From an uncultured Rubripirellula sp. (GTDB lineage Bacteria > Planctomycetota > Planctomycetia > Pirellulales > Pirellulaceae), in the NCBI GenBank assembly GCA_938045805.1, contig CALIBL010000025.1, positions 43,443 to 107,442 on the forward strand: DNA of 64,000 nt, written 5' to 3'. Each line of letters begins with the position of its first letter. Positions within the stretch are counted from its first letter, which is position 1. Both the position numbers and the translations under genes were made by a program. This document shows, piece by piece, positions 47,029 through 57,631 of this stretch. The notes beneath the pieces are model-generated. The model was not told where the DNA came from. It searched no databases and worked only from the letters and a program-made list of their open reading frames with translations.

Positions 47029-47862
47029 TCAGTGGTCTCGGCGGATACTGGTGAAGGCTTCCACCTGTGCCTTGAGCGCGATTTCGGTAGGCAGTCGCTC
47101 CATCGAGCTGGCTCCATAGAAGCCATCAATTTCTGGCAAGCGATTGAGGATGAAAGAGGCGTCTTCGGGCATCGCGATGGGACCACCGTGACACAGGACA
47201 ATGACGTTGGAGCGAACTGACTTCGCAGCGTCGGCAATCCCTTGAATGATCGGAACGCAATCATCGAGCGTCAGTGCTGTCTTTGCGCCAATGGTTCCAC
47301 TGGTGGTTAATCCCATGTGAGCCACAATGATATCGGCACCCGCTTCGGTTAACAGTTTCGCCTGCTCGGCGTCAAAAGCGTAGGGCGTTGTCAGTAAGTC
47401 CATCTGATTTGCCGCGGCAATGCAATCGACTTCAAGATTGAAGCCCATGCCTGTCTCTTCCAAGTTGGCACGAAAAGTACCGTCAATTAGACCGACCGTA
47501 GGAAAGTTTTGAATGCCCGCGAACCCCATCTCTTTGAGTTCCCTGAGTAGGTGATCGCGGATCATGAAGGGATCCGTCGCGCACACACCCGCCAGTACGG
47601 GCGTTCGTTCCACTGCAGTCAGTACCTCTCGCCCCATCTCTTTGACAATCTCATTGGCGTTGCCATAGGGCATGAGCCCGGAGAGGGAACCTCGACCAGC
47701 CATCCTGAATCGGCCCGAGTTATAGATCACAATCAAGTCGATCTGACCCGCCTCTTCACATTTCGCGCTAATGCCGGTTCCAGCACCCCCGCCAATAATA
47801 GGGAGGCCTCGCGAAATTTTATCTCGGAATCTCTGAAGGATTTGGGCTCTGGCTTCCGGCAT
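47029..47862 (-). CDS. PEP-hydrolase-like TIM-barrel protein (Tm-1 C-terminal half homologue)
   Basis: A 277-residue cytoplasmic TIM-barrel protein of the PEP_hydrolase/TIM-barrel signal transduction family. Typical motifs are [20 protein letters not shown] (20-39), [67 protein letters not shown] and [14 protein letters not shown]. In plants the homologous domain is the C-terminal half of the Tm-1 protein, fused to the ATP-binding domain encoded here by the next gene upstream (47993-49189). The in vivo reaction in bacteria is not firmly known. A 130-base gap separates it from its partner, on the same strand. Confidence 0.92.
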   Translation of the reverse strand: MPEARAQILQRFRDKISRGLPIIGGGAGTGISAKCEEAGQIDLIVIYNSGRFRMAGRGSLSGLMPYGNANEIVKEMGREVLTAVERTPVLAGVCATDPFMIRDHLLRELKEMGFAGIQNFPTVGLIDGTFRANLEETGMGFNLEVDCIAAANQMDLLTTPYAFDAEQAKLLTEAGADIIVAHMGLTTSGTIGAKTALTLDDCVPIIQGIADAAKSVRSNVIVLCHGGPIAMPEDASFILNRLPEIDGFYGASSMERLPTEIALKAQVEAFTSIRRDH

Positions 47863-47992
47863 CTTGATCGGACTGTTTTGAGTGTTGAGGACTTGGCTTG
47901 CCGCCGCGGGAAATCGATCAACGGGAATTTTAACGTTCCGGGGATCGGTGCCTAGCGTCGCTCGCCGAGGCTACAAAGGTGTCGATTATTTT

Positions 47993-49189
47993 TTAGCGGG
48001 CGAGTTTTTCAAATTCGTGAACCAGTTGCATTGAGAAAGCCGGAGCATTGATCTCATCCGCAATCCGAATGATCTTGCGGTGTTCATCAGTCTTAAGTTC
48101 GGCTTCTAGGGTTTCAAAGCAGGCTGCATCCGCCGCAGGATCGTGAAAAGGTTGTCCGCCGACAGAGAGTGACGAGACACCATTCTCTGGGATCAGCAGG
48201 GTCCAAGGTGCATTACCTCGGTTCAGTTTGTTCGCGATCCATCTACCGATTTTGACGTTGTCGTCTCGATTGGTGCGCATCAGAGTGACTTGTGGGTTAT
48301 GTGAGTGCAGGATTCGATTTCGATAATTTTCGGGCACGGTTTCCATGCTCCCGAAGTTCACCATGTCGATTGCACCAAGGCTGACGACCAGTGGGATTTC
48401 TTTTTGAATCAGCATGTCGTAACGATGTATGCCAGCTGGCATGATGCCCCCCGCAATTTCATCCGCAACTTCCGTCGCAGTGATATCCAAAACACCGGTG
48501 ATGAAATTCGATGCCGTGAGTCGCTCCATGGCTCGACCTCCCGTGCCGGTTGCATGAAAGACAAGGCAGTCATAGCCCGATGGTTCCAGTGACTGCCTGA
48601 CTTGATTGACGCAGGGCGTGGTGACACCAAACATCGTCATTCCAACGGTTCGTTTTTCTTGACTGATCACTTTGCGATGCTCGACCATCCCAGAGATGGC
48701 GTGTGCCGCATTGCCAAGTACTGCCTTGGAAACGACATTCAACCCAGCGACATCGACCACGGAATACATCATCGTGATATCCGAGCAGTCAACATACGGT
48801 GCCGTATTCCCGCTCGCGACCGTCGAGACCATCACTTTTGGAAGTCCGATCGGCAGTTCACGGAGAGCGGTTGTAATCAGAGATGTTCCGCCGCTACCAC
48901 CGATGCCAATAATCCCCGCTACACGATCTTTGGCAACTTGATCTGTCAAAAAGGTTCGCAGCGCTTCACCCATTGCTTGAATACTTTCACCACGATGTTC
49001 CGACTGAGGGAGCCCTTGGCCGGCAAGTACTTGTTCCCGAGAAACATCCGGTGTGATTGTCGGTGGCGCGAGTGTGCCAACATCCACGGTAGTCACCGAG
49101 TGCCCCGCGCTGCGGATTTGATCTGCAACCCAACTCAATTCTGTGCCTTTGGTGTCGAGTGTCCCAATGGCGAAAATGGTTGGATTCAT
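47993..49189 (-). CDS. Tm-1-like ATP-binding domain protein (UPF0261)
   Basis: A 398-residue cytoplasmic protein starting MNPTIFAIGTLDTKGTEL; the ATG at 49187-49189 is preferred over 49222 because GAGAGAAG precedes it and the family begins this way. Motifs include GIIGIGGSGGTSLITTALRELPIGLPKVMVSTVASG (glycine-rich nucleotide-binding region), CSDITMMYSVVDVAGLN, GMTMFGVTTPCV, FHATGTGGRAME, DITATEVADEIAGGIM and the C-terminal FHDPAADAACFETLE. It is the stand-alone equivalent of the N-terminal half of tomato Tm-1, a resistance protein that blocks tomato mosaic virus replication; its bacterial role is unknown. It is probably co-transcribed with the TIM-barrel gene downstream. Confidence 0.93.
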   Translation of the reverse strand: MNPTIFAIGTLDTKGTELSWVADQIRSAGHSVTTVDVGTLAPPTITPDVSREQVLAGQGLPQSEHRGESIQAMGEALRTFLTDQVAKDRVAGIIGIGGSGGTSLITTALRELPIGLPKVMVSTVASGNTAPYVDCSDITMMYSVVDVAGLNVVSKAVLGNAAHAISGMVEHRKVISQEKRTVGMTMFGVTTPCVNQVRQSLEPSGYDCLVFHATGTGGRAMERLTASNFITGVLDITATEVADEIAGGIMPAGIHRYDMLIQKEIPLVVSLGAIDMVNFGSMETVPENYRNRILHSHNPQVTLMRTNRDDNVKIGRWIANKLNRGNAPWTLLIPENGVSSLSVGGQPFHDPAADAACFETLEAELKTDEHRKIIRIADEINAPAFSMQLVHEFEKLAR

Positions 49190-49283
49190 GCTGCTTCTCT
49201 CGTATTCAAATTGCGTGTGCAAAAAAATAACGCCCCTCGATTCCGGAAAGAATGAGGAGCGTCATGCGTTGTCAACCAATCGA

Positions 49284-52200
49284 TTAGCGACCGTAAATAC
49301 GGCGATCATTTGGATCCCCACCACTCATGAGGTAGGCAAGGAGATCCCGCACCTCGTTGCCGCTGAGTCCATCGATGAGGCCTTTGGGCATTTGTGAAAT
49401 AGGTGATGGCTTTACCGCTTCGACCTCATCCGATTCGAGATAGATCGGTTCCGCGTTGATGTCGGCGGGATACACGATGACCTTTCCATCGGCTTCTGAC
49501 ATCAAGCCAGTTAGCGATCTTCCATCCGCGGTCAGAACGACCGACGATTGGTACTGGTCGGAGATGATCTTGCTTGGGTCGATGATATGCTCAAGGACAT
49601 AGTTCGTATCGAACTTGTTGCGAACACTGGTGAGGTCGGGACCAACGTTGCCTCCAAGTCCGTCAAATCGATGGCACTTGCCGCAGCTTGCTGCAAAGTA
49701 CAAACTTCGCCCATTTTCAAATGAAGCCTCGCGGAAATTCGTGTGCTGCCTCGCCGTAGCAAGAGTCCAAGCTTGACCCGGACCCGTGATCGGTTTGATC
49801 TCAAAATCCGGGACAGGGTCAAAGTTTTCTCCCGTGATCGCCTGCAGAGCCGCGCGATGTTCATCGGTGCAAAGTCCCAACGCTTCCTCGCGAATGTTAC
49901 GTAGGAAGCCGGGGAAACTTGACCCGCCCGATCCTTTTGCCGCAGCGTTGAGGAATTCAAAATAAGTTTTCCGTTGCTCCAAAGTCCAGCCGTTGCGAAG
50001 GTTCCGCAGCATCAGCGCGAAACCAATTTCTCGGCTCGGTGGGTGGTTATCGAGAACGGCTTGCACGGTGCGTCCGTAACCGGCATTTCGAGTGGCTAGT
50101 TCCGACCAGTCTGGAATCTCCGGTTCGCCCCGACTTGCGATCAATTGGGTCGCTGGTTCAATCACTCCGGTATCTTTGAGTGCGACCAGTAATCGGATCG
50201 ACTCGGTGTTGATGTCACCATCATCGCTCGGGAACACACCGTGAACTTTGGCGATGGTTTCTTCCCGCTGTTCCTGATTGAGTTTGCCGAGTCGGAGGAT
50301 ACTCAGGCCATGTGCACGGAACCACCCGAGTACCTGTTGCCGAGAGAGATCTTTGAGTTGAAGCTGATTGAGGCTCGCTACAACCTGAGGCTGTAGGTCC
50401 ATCACCCCAGTTCGAGCAAGGGCTACTGCGCCAGTGATCCGAGCCTGTGGGCTAGTGGACCGGAGTACTTGCTCGGACCAGAGTTCGGTGTCTTGGGATT
50501 CCAGTGCGACCCGAGCTGCAGAACGCAGGAAGCGATCTTCGCTGGCTAGGCTTTCCAGTGCTAACGCGATCGCTTTTTTAGCATCAATGCCTTCCAGTTT
50601 GGTGCCGTGGAAGTTTTCTAAGGCTTGTCGTTTTGCCCTTGCTTGAGCGGTCGCTTCACTCAGCTGATTTGTCTGCATTGGTGCGGTAGATTCATCACCG
50701 GTGTATCGAATTCTGTACAGGGCAGACTTGGCTCCACGACCACCGATGGTGAAGTAGAAGTGTCCATCAGCACCCACCACGGCATCGGTGACAGGAAGTG
50801 GTGCTCCGGTCGCAAACGGTTCGCTGACACCACGGTAGCCGGCACCATTGGCTTCCATGTGAATGGCGTAGATGGTTCCAAAGGTCCAGTCGAGAGCGTA
50901 GATTGCATTTTGGTACTTGGCCGGAAACTTAGCGCCGATTCCAGAAGCAACGCCGGTTGGCGAACCGGGGCCGATCTCAACCACTGGCGGAAGGCTGTCT
51001 TCGTAGTAGGTTGGCCATTTGCCAGTACCGCTGCGCCAGCCGTAATCGCCACCGCTGACCACCTGACAAATCCGAGTCGGGCGGTACCATGGAGAACCCA
51101 TGTCCCATTCCATATCGGCGTCGTACGTGAAGAGATCTCCTAAGGGATTCAGGGCGATGTCGTACTGGTTTCGGAAGCCAATGCAAACGAGTTCCTGCTC
51201 CAGCGTTTCGGGGTTTAGTTTGGTCACCCAACCGCCCGGTGCGAGTTTTCCCCTTGCGTGTCCATTGGCATCCCACATGCGGGGTAACAGAAGGTCTTCT
51301 TGCCAGTTCAGCACGTTCGATTTGGAAATCTCTCCCAAAGGTGCATGATTACCGCCATCCATGTAGATGCCTGTTCCATCCTCGGTCAGGATCACGGCGT
51401 GGTTTCCATGCTCTCCACCTCCTGTCTGGCTCGGGACGACGGTGGCTGTATCGAGTTTCCCATCACCATTAGTATCGGTGATGCGATAAAGATTTCCGCC
51501 ATTCTTGTGAAACCAGAGTGATTCGAAGGCCCACAATAAACCTTGGGCACCGCTGATCCGTTCCTCGCGACCTGGCATTTTTACATCCAGTGCTTCGATG
51601 GCGACTCGAGGCCCCTCATCGGTTTCTTCAACCTTGAGTAGCACAGCACCTTTGCCTGCTTGGTCGCACGCGATCAACCTCCCGTCACCCATCTTTGATA
51701 GAGCGACCCATGATCCGTGTTCGTTGCTGTCGACTTCATGCACGAGGTCCACCGTGAAGCCTGGTGGTAGGGCGATATCATCGGCAGCAATCACGCCACC
51801 GCCCTGTCCACTTTGACCTGGTATTCCCCATGGCCCGGCCCCCAACCGATTGACAGCTTTTAGTTTTCCATTCCAAGTGAGTGAAGTTGCCTCCGGTTTA
51901 AACCAAGCGTCAGATGGAGCATCGGCCGCTGAGAGCCATGTCTCATCAGAGGTTACCGTTGTGACTTTTCCCTCACCGTGCTCAACGACAAGCTTGAAGA
52001 CAAAGGCTGCAACACCGCCGTCGTTTCTTGCCCGCACCGCGAAGGTGTTCTTACCAGTGCGGACAACTTTAGTGATGTCCGCGAGTAATGGACTCTCCCA
52101 CTGATCACTGCTGTGGATCTCTTTGCTATTGATCCAAAGTTGCATGCGGTTATCGCAGGTGGTGTAAATTTTGGCGGACTTGATCGATCCTTGCAGTTCA

Positions 52201-52391
52201 ATGTCCTTACGCAGATGCAGAACCTGTCCGTCCGTTGATCCCTTGGCATCCCAAATCCAATTTGGTGCCGACGGTTTGGTTAGCCATGCTTTTTCTTTGA
52301 TCGATTTGATCTGTGCGTTTGCAATTTGTGAAGCGGCTGCGAACAGCAGCAGACTTCCGGTGATCATCCAGCGAGATGCTCGGATTTTCAT
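49284..52391 (-). CDS. PVC-type membrane-bound dehydrogenase / HEAT / cytochrome c protein
   Basis: The ATG at 52389-52391 gives MKIRASRWMITGSLLLF, a clean signal peptide, with GGAA upstream; an in-frame start at 52463 adds 24 residues. Modules in order: an N-terminal galactose-binding-like beta-sandwich (AKIYTTCDNRMQLWINSKEI), a sorbosone/glucose-dehydrogenase-like beta-propeller (GFTVDLVHEV, AQGLLWAFESLWFHKNGGNLYRITDTNGDGKLD, GGDYGWRSGTGKWP), HEAT-like helices in the middle, and a C-terminal PVC-type heme domain with CGKCH in ASCGKCHRFDGLGGNVGPDLT. Members are found in numbers in planctomycetes and are thought to be periplasmic PQQ- or sugar-oxidising enzymes, though substrates are unproven. 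Confidence 0.9.
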   Translation of the reverse strand: MKIRASRWMITGSLLLFAAASQIANAQIKSIKEKAWLTKPSAPNWIWDAKGSTDGQVLHLRKDIELQGSIKSAKIYTTCDNRMQLWINSKEIHSSDQWESPLLADITKVVRTGKNTFAVRARNDGGVAAFVFKLVVEHGEGKVTTVTSDETWLSAADAPSDAWFKPEATSLTWNGKLKAVNRLGAGPWGIPGQSGQGGGVIAADDIALPPGFTVDLVHEVDSNEHGSWVALSKMGDGRLIACDQAGKGAVLLKVEETDEGPRVAIEALDVKMPGREERISGAQGLLWAFESLWFHKNGGNLYRITDTNGDGKLDTATVVPSQTGGGEHGNHAVILTEDGTGIYMDGGNHAPLGEISKSNVLNWQEDLLLPRMWDANGHARGKLAPGGWVTKLNPETLEQELVCIGFRNQYDIALNPLGDLFTYDADMEWDMGSPWYRPTRICQVVSGGDYGWRSGTGKWPTYYEDSLPPVVEIGPGSPTGVASGIGAKFPAKYQNAIYALDWTFGTIYAIHMEANGAGYRGVSEPFATGAPLPVTDAVVGADGHFYFTIGGRGAKSALYRIRYTGDESTAPMQTNQLSEATAQARAKRQALENFHGTKLEGIDAKKAIALALESLASEDRFLRSAARVALESQDTELWSEQVLRSTSPQARITGAVALARTGVMDLQPQVVASLNQLQLKDLSRQQVLGWFRAHGLSILRLGKLNQEQREETIAKVHGVFPSDDGDINTESIRLLVALKDTGVIEPATQLIASRGEPEIPDWSELATRNAGYGRTVQAVLDNHPPSREIGFALMLRNLRNGWTLEQRKTYFEFLNAAAKGSGGSSFPGFLRNIREEALGLCTDEHRAALQAITGENFDPVPDFEIKPITGPGQAWTLATARQHTNFREASFENGRSLYFAASCGKCHRFDGLGGNVGPDLTSVRNKFDTNYVLEHIIDPSKIISDQYQSSVVLTADGRSLTGLMSEADGKVIVYPADINAEPIYLESDEVEAVKPSPISQMPKGLIDGLSGNEVRDLLAYLMSGGDPNDRRIYGR

Positions 52392-52858
52392 GGTTTCCGT
52401 TCCGGTGAGAGAGGATTGATTGAATGGTTGTTTTCTAATGGTCGCCTTGCAAAGTGAATGCAAGTTTTTGTGTCTTTGGAGGACCTGCTGCTCGCATGAT
52501 TATGGGTCATTGCCGATCTCGCCGCCGTCGCGAGGCTAAACCTCCGCAGCAAAGGAACCGAATCTTAACGGGAATGTCGACTAAGGTGTTGCACTTTAAT
52601 AAGAATGATGTGTGGTGGATTGACCCAAAAAGGTGGCTCGTTGGGCCAAAAAGCAGAACATCAACCTTGCAGACTCGGTGATGGATACGCAGCACTTTTC
52701 CTTGAAGAGGCGGGAGCGGACGATTAAAAGGTTGTGGTGCGATGCCATAAAATGCGGATTGTTCTCGAAAACTGGCGCAATTTCCGCATAAACTAGGGTC
52801 TACTGCGTGATCCTGAGAGGTTTTCGTTTTCAATCAATCTCGATTTCGAATAGTCATT
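52392..52858. other. Divergent intergenic region before the 52859 operon
   Basis: About 465 bases between divergent genes, presumably with promoters for both. Open frames on both strands show no recognisable protein. A 7-bp inverted repeat ATGCGGA / TCCGCAT at 52752-52758 and 52783-52789 lies about 70 bases before the plus-strand gene and could be a leader hairpin or operator. No confident promoter could be assigned. Confidence 0.45.
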
Positions 52859-55828
52859 ATGGTTCGAACCAATCTGAATGATTTTCGTTTGCTTCTCGCC
52901 CGCCTGTCTCTCGCGATGCTGATGAGTGCGGGAGAGGTCAGTGGACTACTGAGCGGTTGTGGAGGTTCGTTTGGGTGGGCCGTGGAGCCAACCAAGCAAT
53001 CCGATGAACCGATTACATTTGAGCGACATATTCGGCCCATCCTGAAAGCCCACTGCTTTCACTGTCATGGTGAGGCGGGTGTGTCGGAGGGTCAGCTGGA
53101 TGTGCGATTGCGAAAATGGCTCATCCGAGGCGGCGAGTCCGGGGCGGCAATTGTTCCGGGAGATTCCGAAAGCTCGCTTTTGCTCGAGAGGATCGAATCT
53201 GGCGAAATGCCACCCAGCGATGAAAAGGTTTCCGTGGAGGAAGTTTCATTGCTTAGGAAGTGGATTCACTCCGGTGCGGTGACCGCCCGTGCCGAACCCG
53301 ATTCGCTTGATGGTGGCGACTACCTAACGCAGGAGGAAAGAAGCTATTGGGCGTTCCAGCCGATCCTTCGACCGGAAGTTCCAGTTACTTCGACGCCGCA
53401 AGTGCTCAACCCCATTGATGCGTTCATCCATCGCAAACTCGATCAGAACGAGCTTGTTTTTTCACCCAAAGCGGATCGCTACACGTTGGTGCGTCGTCTC
53501 GCGTTCGATCTCTGGGGACTCCCGCCGACAAAGGAGTTGGTGGATCAATTTGTTTCTGACACTCGACCGAATGCTTACCAGCGTTTGGTGAATCGACTGC
53601 TTGCATCTCCCGAGTACGGTGAGAGATGGGGAAGGCATTGGCTTGATGTCGCGGGCTATGCTGATTCGGATGGCTACACGGACCGAGATGTGGAGCGAGA
53701 GTTCGCCTACTTTTATCGAGATTATGTCGTTAAGAGTTTAAACGCTGACTTGGGTTTCGATCAGTTCGTACGCGAACAGCTTGCCGGTGATGAGTTGTTG
53801 GATGTGCAAGCTGATGGAGAGGATCTCTCGGCAGAGAATCTTTCAAGACTTGCTGCTACCGGCTTTTTGCGCATGGCACCCGATGGAACCTCAACCGGTG
53901 GCGTCGATCGTGCAGAGGCTGCGAATCAAAACGTTGCCGATACCATTCAAATCCTGAGCTCCGCGTTTCTTGGACTGACGGTTGGCTGTGCGAGGTGTCA
54001 CGATCATCGGTACGATCCAATTAGTCAGAAAGACTATTACAGGATGCGCGCCATCTTTGAGCCAGCGCTGGATCCTAAGAACTGGAAGACGCCAACTCAG
54101 CGACGAGTTTCTCTTTACACACAAGCTGACCGTGAGTCGCAGCGTCAGATTGAAGAGAAAGCAAAAGCTGCCGAAAAAGATCGCTCGGATCGGCAGACTG
54201 AACACATTGAAAGAACGCTCTACGAAGAATTGCTGGTGGTGCCTGACGAGATACGCGAGTCTTTAAAAACTGCCTACAAAACTGAGAAAGCGGAACGCAC
54301 ACAAGAGCAGATTGCTTTACTCGAAGAGTATCCGAGCGTTGGGAATATCACATCCGGATCACTTTACCTTTACGCTGAGCAGCGGGCACGTCGAGCGGGC
54401 GATATCGAGAAAGCTGCCCAAGTCAAGGAATTAGAATTCCTCCGCAATGCCACACTGCACCGTGCAACTGCGCTCACCGATCCAGAAAAGGAGGAGCTGG
54501 GTGCTTTACTGGCCACGCCGAGTAAATCTTGGAGCGAGGAGCAGAAGGAGACGGCAAAGAAATTTGATGCTGTTATCGTTGCCGCGGAACAGCTTGACCA
54601 GTTTGACGCTGAGGGTGCGAAGGTCTTAAAAGAGTATCGTCAGGCGGCTGAGCAGTGCCGAGCGACCGATGCAAAGACGGAGCTTGCAAAAATGCTCGAT
54701 GAGATCAAAGCAATTCGAGCAACTGCGCCCAAAGAAAACTTTGTGAGGGTACTTCAGGAACCAGCTGGTCATCTGCCCGCGACGCATCTCTTTGTGCGAG
54801 GTGATCATCAGCAACCGAGCAGTGTCATGGATCCTAATGAGCTATCGGTACTACAACGCGAGGATCATGTCGCGATTCCAGCAAATGATCCATCTCGAGC
54901 CACCTCGGGGCGACGACTCGCCTACGCAAAGCACTTAACCAGTGGACGCCATCCGTTGCTTGCTCGAGTGATTGTTAATCGTGTGTGGATGCACCATTTC
55001 GGTCGCGGTATCGTCTCGACGCCCGGCGACTTTGGAATGCTCGGCTCTGAGCCGACGCATCCTGAATTACTCGATTGGCTCGCCAGTGAATTCATGTCGT
55101 CAAATTGGTCTTTAAAGCATCTGCATCGTCTGATCCTTTTCTCTGGGACCTATCAGCAGGCATCGCTGCGAACACCGGAGCTGGATGAAAAAGACCCCGA
55201 TAATCTGCTGCTAGCTCGCATGTCCGTTCGACGATTGGAATCGGAGGCGATTCGGGACTCGATGCTTTGGATTAGCGACGAACTGGTTCCGGAGCTTTAC
55301 GGGCCATCGGTGCCGGTGAAAGAAGACTCGGTCGGGCAAATTGTTGTGGGGAAAGAAATGCTTGATGGCGAGAGGAAGCCAACCGGTGCTGACAATACAT
55401 CCAAAAGTGCGTTTCGTCGTAGTCTCTACATACAGGTACGACGGAGTCGCCCGCTTGCTGTTTTGGAGTCGTTTGATCTTCCCATCGTTTCGCCCAATTG
55501 CGAACTAAGAGTGACTTCAAACGTGGCGACACAGTCGTTGATGATGATGAATAGTCAGTTTGCAATCGATCGATCTTCGCAGCTCTCGGAGCGATTGCTG
55601 AAACAAACGGATGACCTGACACAGCAGCTGGAAGCAGCGTGGTGGCGCTGTTTTAATCGACCCATCAGCTCTGACGAGCAAAGCATGATCAGAGACTTTG
55701 TTCTTGAGCAGACCAAAGCTTTTGCTGCGATGAATCCCGAGCGAGCGGAAAACGAAAACCAAAAATTGGCACTCGCCAGCGTCTGTCAGGCAATGATGAG
55801 CTCTAACGCGTTCTTGTATGTGGATTAG
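52859..55828 (+). CDS. DUF1549/DUF1553 planctomycete cytochrome protein with helical insertion
   Basis: A 989-residue exported protein. After an N-terminal hydrophobic segment, the cytochrome c domain has CFHCH (Cys66, Cys69, His70) and the trailing [29 protein letters not shown]1549 follows ([39 protein letters not shown]) and ends [12 protein letters not shown] charged helical region (about 410-620, e.g. [16 protein letters not shown]) replaces the carbohydrate-binding insertions of the 14325 and 17408 paralogues. DUF1553 completes it ([37 protein letters not shown]). The ATG has no good ribosome binding site. First gene of a plus-strand run through 62646, followed by a DUF1501 gene. Confidence 0.9.
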   Translation: MVRTNLNDFRLLLARLSLAMLMSAGEVSGLLSGCGGSFGWAVEPTKQSDEPITFERHIRPILKAHCFHCHGEAGVSEGQLDVRLRKWLIRGGESGAAIVPGDSESSLLLERIESGEMPPSDEKVSVEEVSLLRKWIHSGAVTARAEPDSLDGGDYLTQEERSYWAFQPILRPEVPVTSTPQVLNPIDAFIHRKLDQNELVFSPKADRYTLVRRLAFDLWGLPPTKELVDQFVSDTRPNAYQRLVNRLLASPEYGERWGRHWLDVAGYADSDGYTDRDVEREFAYFYRDYVVKSLNADLGFDQFVREQLAGDELLDVQADGEDLSAENLSRLAATGFLRMAPDGTSTGGVDRAEAANQNVADTIQILSSAFLGLTVGCARCHDHRYDPISQKDYYRMRAIFEPALDPKNWKTPTQRRVSLYTQADRESQRQIEEKAKAAEKDRSDRQTEHIERTLYEELLVVPDEIRESLKTAYKTEKAERTQEQIALLEEYPSVGNITSGSLYLYAEQRARRAGDIEKAAQVKELEFLRNATLHRATALTDPEKEELGALLATPSKSWSEEQKETAKKFDAVIVAAEQLDQFDAEGAKVLKEYRQAAEQCRATDAKTELAKMLDEIKAIRATAPKENFVRVLQEPAGHLPATHLFVRGDHQQPSSVMDPNELSVLQREDHVAIPANDPSRATSGRRLAYAKHLTSGRHPLLARVIVNRVWMHHFGRGIVSTPGDFGMLGSEPTHPELLDWLASEFMSSNWSLKHLHRLILFSGTYQQASLRTPELDEKDPDNLLLARMSVRRLESEAIRDSMLWISDELVPELYGPSVPVKEDSVGQIVVGKEMLDGERKPTGADNTSKSAFRRSLYIQVRRSRPLAVLESFDLPIVSPNCELRVTSNVATQSLMMMNSQFAIDRSSQLSERLLKQTDDLTQQLEAAWWRCFNRPISSDEQSMIRDFVLEQTKAFAAMNPERAENENQKLALASVCQAMMSSNAFLYVD

Positions 55829-55927
55829 TCAACAGACGCAATTTGACTGTGAATAACTTTTAGTAGGCTAAAAGCCTGAGTGATCGTTTGAGTGGTCGGT
55901 CATCGACCGCAGGAAGAAGAGGAATTC

Positions 55928-57427
55928 ATGAGTAGAGACCGAATGAAGCGATCGCCGTGGCTCTGCCAAGATTCTGTTGATGGAAATCCCATGTGTGACG
56001 TTGAACGCTGGCAGTCAAGTCGACGCCATTTCGTCTCCCGGTCATTACTTGCAGCGGGGCCCTGGGCGATCGCGAATTTATTAGCTTCCGACGGACATGC
56101 GGAGGTGAAAAAGCCAAATCTCAAGAAGCAGAATTTTGATCTTGCGCCGAAGCCTGTGCATCACCCGCCCAAAGCCAAGGCGATGATTTCAATGTTCATG
56201 CAGGGTGGTCCGAGTCAGATGGATCTTCTTGATCCCAAGCCCCTGCTCAACGAACTGCACATGCAGAAGTTTCCAGGGAAGATCAAGTACGATAACGCCG
56301 CACAGGCGAGTTCTAAAGTCTTTGGTTCGCCTTGGAAGTTTGAAAAGTATGGTGAGCATGGGACCGATGTTTCCGAACTGTTGCCGCATTTTTCAACGAT
56401 TGTCGACGAAGCACTGGTGATTCGATCAATGCATACGGGAGTGAACAATCATGGGCAATCAATTCATGCGATGAATAATGGTCGGCCGATGCAGGGGCGA
56501 CCTGCGTTAGGGAGTTGGCTCGCGTATGGGCTTGGTACCGAGAGTGCGAGTCTACCGGCCTATGTTGCGATGACTGATCCGGGTGGTTTGCCCGTTGAGG
56601 GGGTACTTAATTGGTCCAACGGTTGGTTACCCTCGTTGTATCAGGGTACGGTGATTCGCCCCGTTGAGCCGCGTATTTTGAATCTGCAACCGCCATCCGT
56701 CATGAGGGGCGAGGTGCAGAGGAAGTATTTGGAGCTGTTATCAAAGTTGAATCAACAGCATGCTGGTCAACGTCCCGGCGAACTCGAGTTGCAGGCTAGG
56801 ATTTCCAACTATGAGCTCGCTGAAAAAATGCAGTTCTCCGCAGAGGAAGCGACTGATTTAAGTCGCGAATCAAAAGAGACACATGAGATGTACGGGCTGG
56901 ACGATGAAGCGACTCGCGAATTTGGTGAGCGGTGTTTAATCGCGAGGCGGTTGGTGGAACGAGGCGTTCGTTTTGTTCAGTTGTTCACCAAAAATCAATA
57001 CTGGGATCATCACGGGGGTATCGTGAAAGCGTTACCCAATTCGTGCAAGAAAATCGATAAACCAGCTGCTGCACTTGTGCGAGACTTGAAGCAACGCGGA
57101 TTATTGGAGACAACGGTGGTACACTGGGGTGGCGAGATGGGTCGACTGCCAGTGATTCAGAACGAGGCGAACATTGGGCGGGATCATAATACGTACGGTT
57201 TCACGCAGTGGGTTGCTGGCGGTGGTTTTCGAAGCGGGATGCATGGTGCTACCGATGAATTTGGGCATCATGCGGTTGAGGGAATCGTGAATCACTATGA
57301 CTATCACGCCACCCTGCTGCACCTCTTTGGACTCGAGGCCAATCTCCTTACTTATGAACAGAACGCTCGCGAGCAATCGTTGCTCGATGGACAACCCGGA
57401 AAAGTCCTCAGTGAGCTTTTGGCTTAG
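55928..57427 (+). CDS. DUF1501 family protein, Tat-exported
   Basis: The ATG at 55928 is preceded by AGGAAGAAGAGG, the best ribosome binding site in the window, so it is preferred over the in-frame start at 55892. The 499-residue product has a twin-arginine motif (SSRRHFVSRSLLAAG) and DUF1501 hallmarks: MQGGPSQMDLLDPKPLLN, GTDVSELLPHFST, NQYWDHHGGIVKALP, TTVVHWGGEMGRLP and GRDHNTYGFTQWVAGGG. The GGEMGRLP variant differs by one residue from the GGEFGRTP of the 25134 copy. Partner of the DUF1549/DUF1553 gene ending 99 bases upstream. Confidence 0.92.
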   Translation: MSRDRMKRSPWLCQDSVDGNPMCDVERWQSSRRHFVSRSLLAAGPWAIANLLASDGHAEVKKPNLKKQNFDLAPKPVHHPPKAKAMISMFMQGGPSQMDLLDPKPLLNELHMQKFPGKIKYDNAAQASSKVFGSPWKFEKYGEHGTDVSELLPHFSTIVDEALVIRSMHTGVNNHGQSIHAMNNGRPMQGRPALGSWLAYGLGTESASLPAYVAMTDPGGLPVEGVLNWSNGWLPSLYQGTVIRPVEPRILNLQPPSVMRGEVQRKYLELLSKLNQQHAGQRPGELELQARISNYELAEKMQFSAEEATDLSRESKETHEMYGLDDEATREFGERCLIARRLVERGVRFVQLFTKNQYWDHHGGIVKALPNSCKKIDKPAAALVRDLKQRGLLETTVVHWGGEMGRLPVIQNEANIGRDHNTYGFTQWVAGGGFRSGMHGATDEFGHHAVEGIVNHYDYHATLLHLFGLEANLLTYEQNAREQSLLDGQPGKVLSELLA

Positions 57428-57631
57428 GTTTCCTACTTGGAGTGGATAGATTCTGGGTTGACGGTTGCTAGTGCGTCTGCAGTTAGTGGATTTTGTCGTA
57501 ACCATTGCTTCCAACACACTCGTTTGGGCCGCGAATTGTTACACTGACTGCTCAGAGTTCCAGACCCAAAGGTCTTCGAGCCGTACGGTGACCTCGTGGA
57601 ACGTTCGGTTCTTGCTGAAGGAGTACTAAGC

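Noticed and set aside
48602..49255. 217-codon plus-strand open frame
   Set aside because: Entirely antisense to the Tm-1-like gene; Cys/His/Arg-rich composition typical of a shadow frame.
50625..51143. 172-codon plus-strand open frame
   Set aside because: Antisense to the membrane-bound dehydrogenase gene, with no family resemblance.
52454..52833. Open frames of 75 and 108 codons in the gap before the 52859 operon
   Set aside because: They lie on both strands of the same sequence, resemble nothing known and have no start signals.
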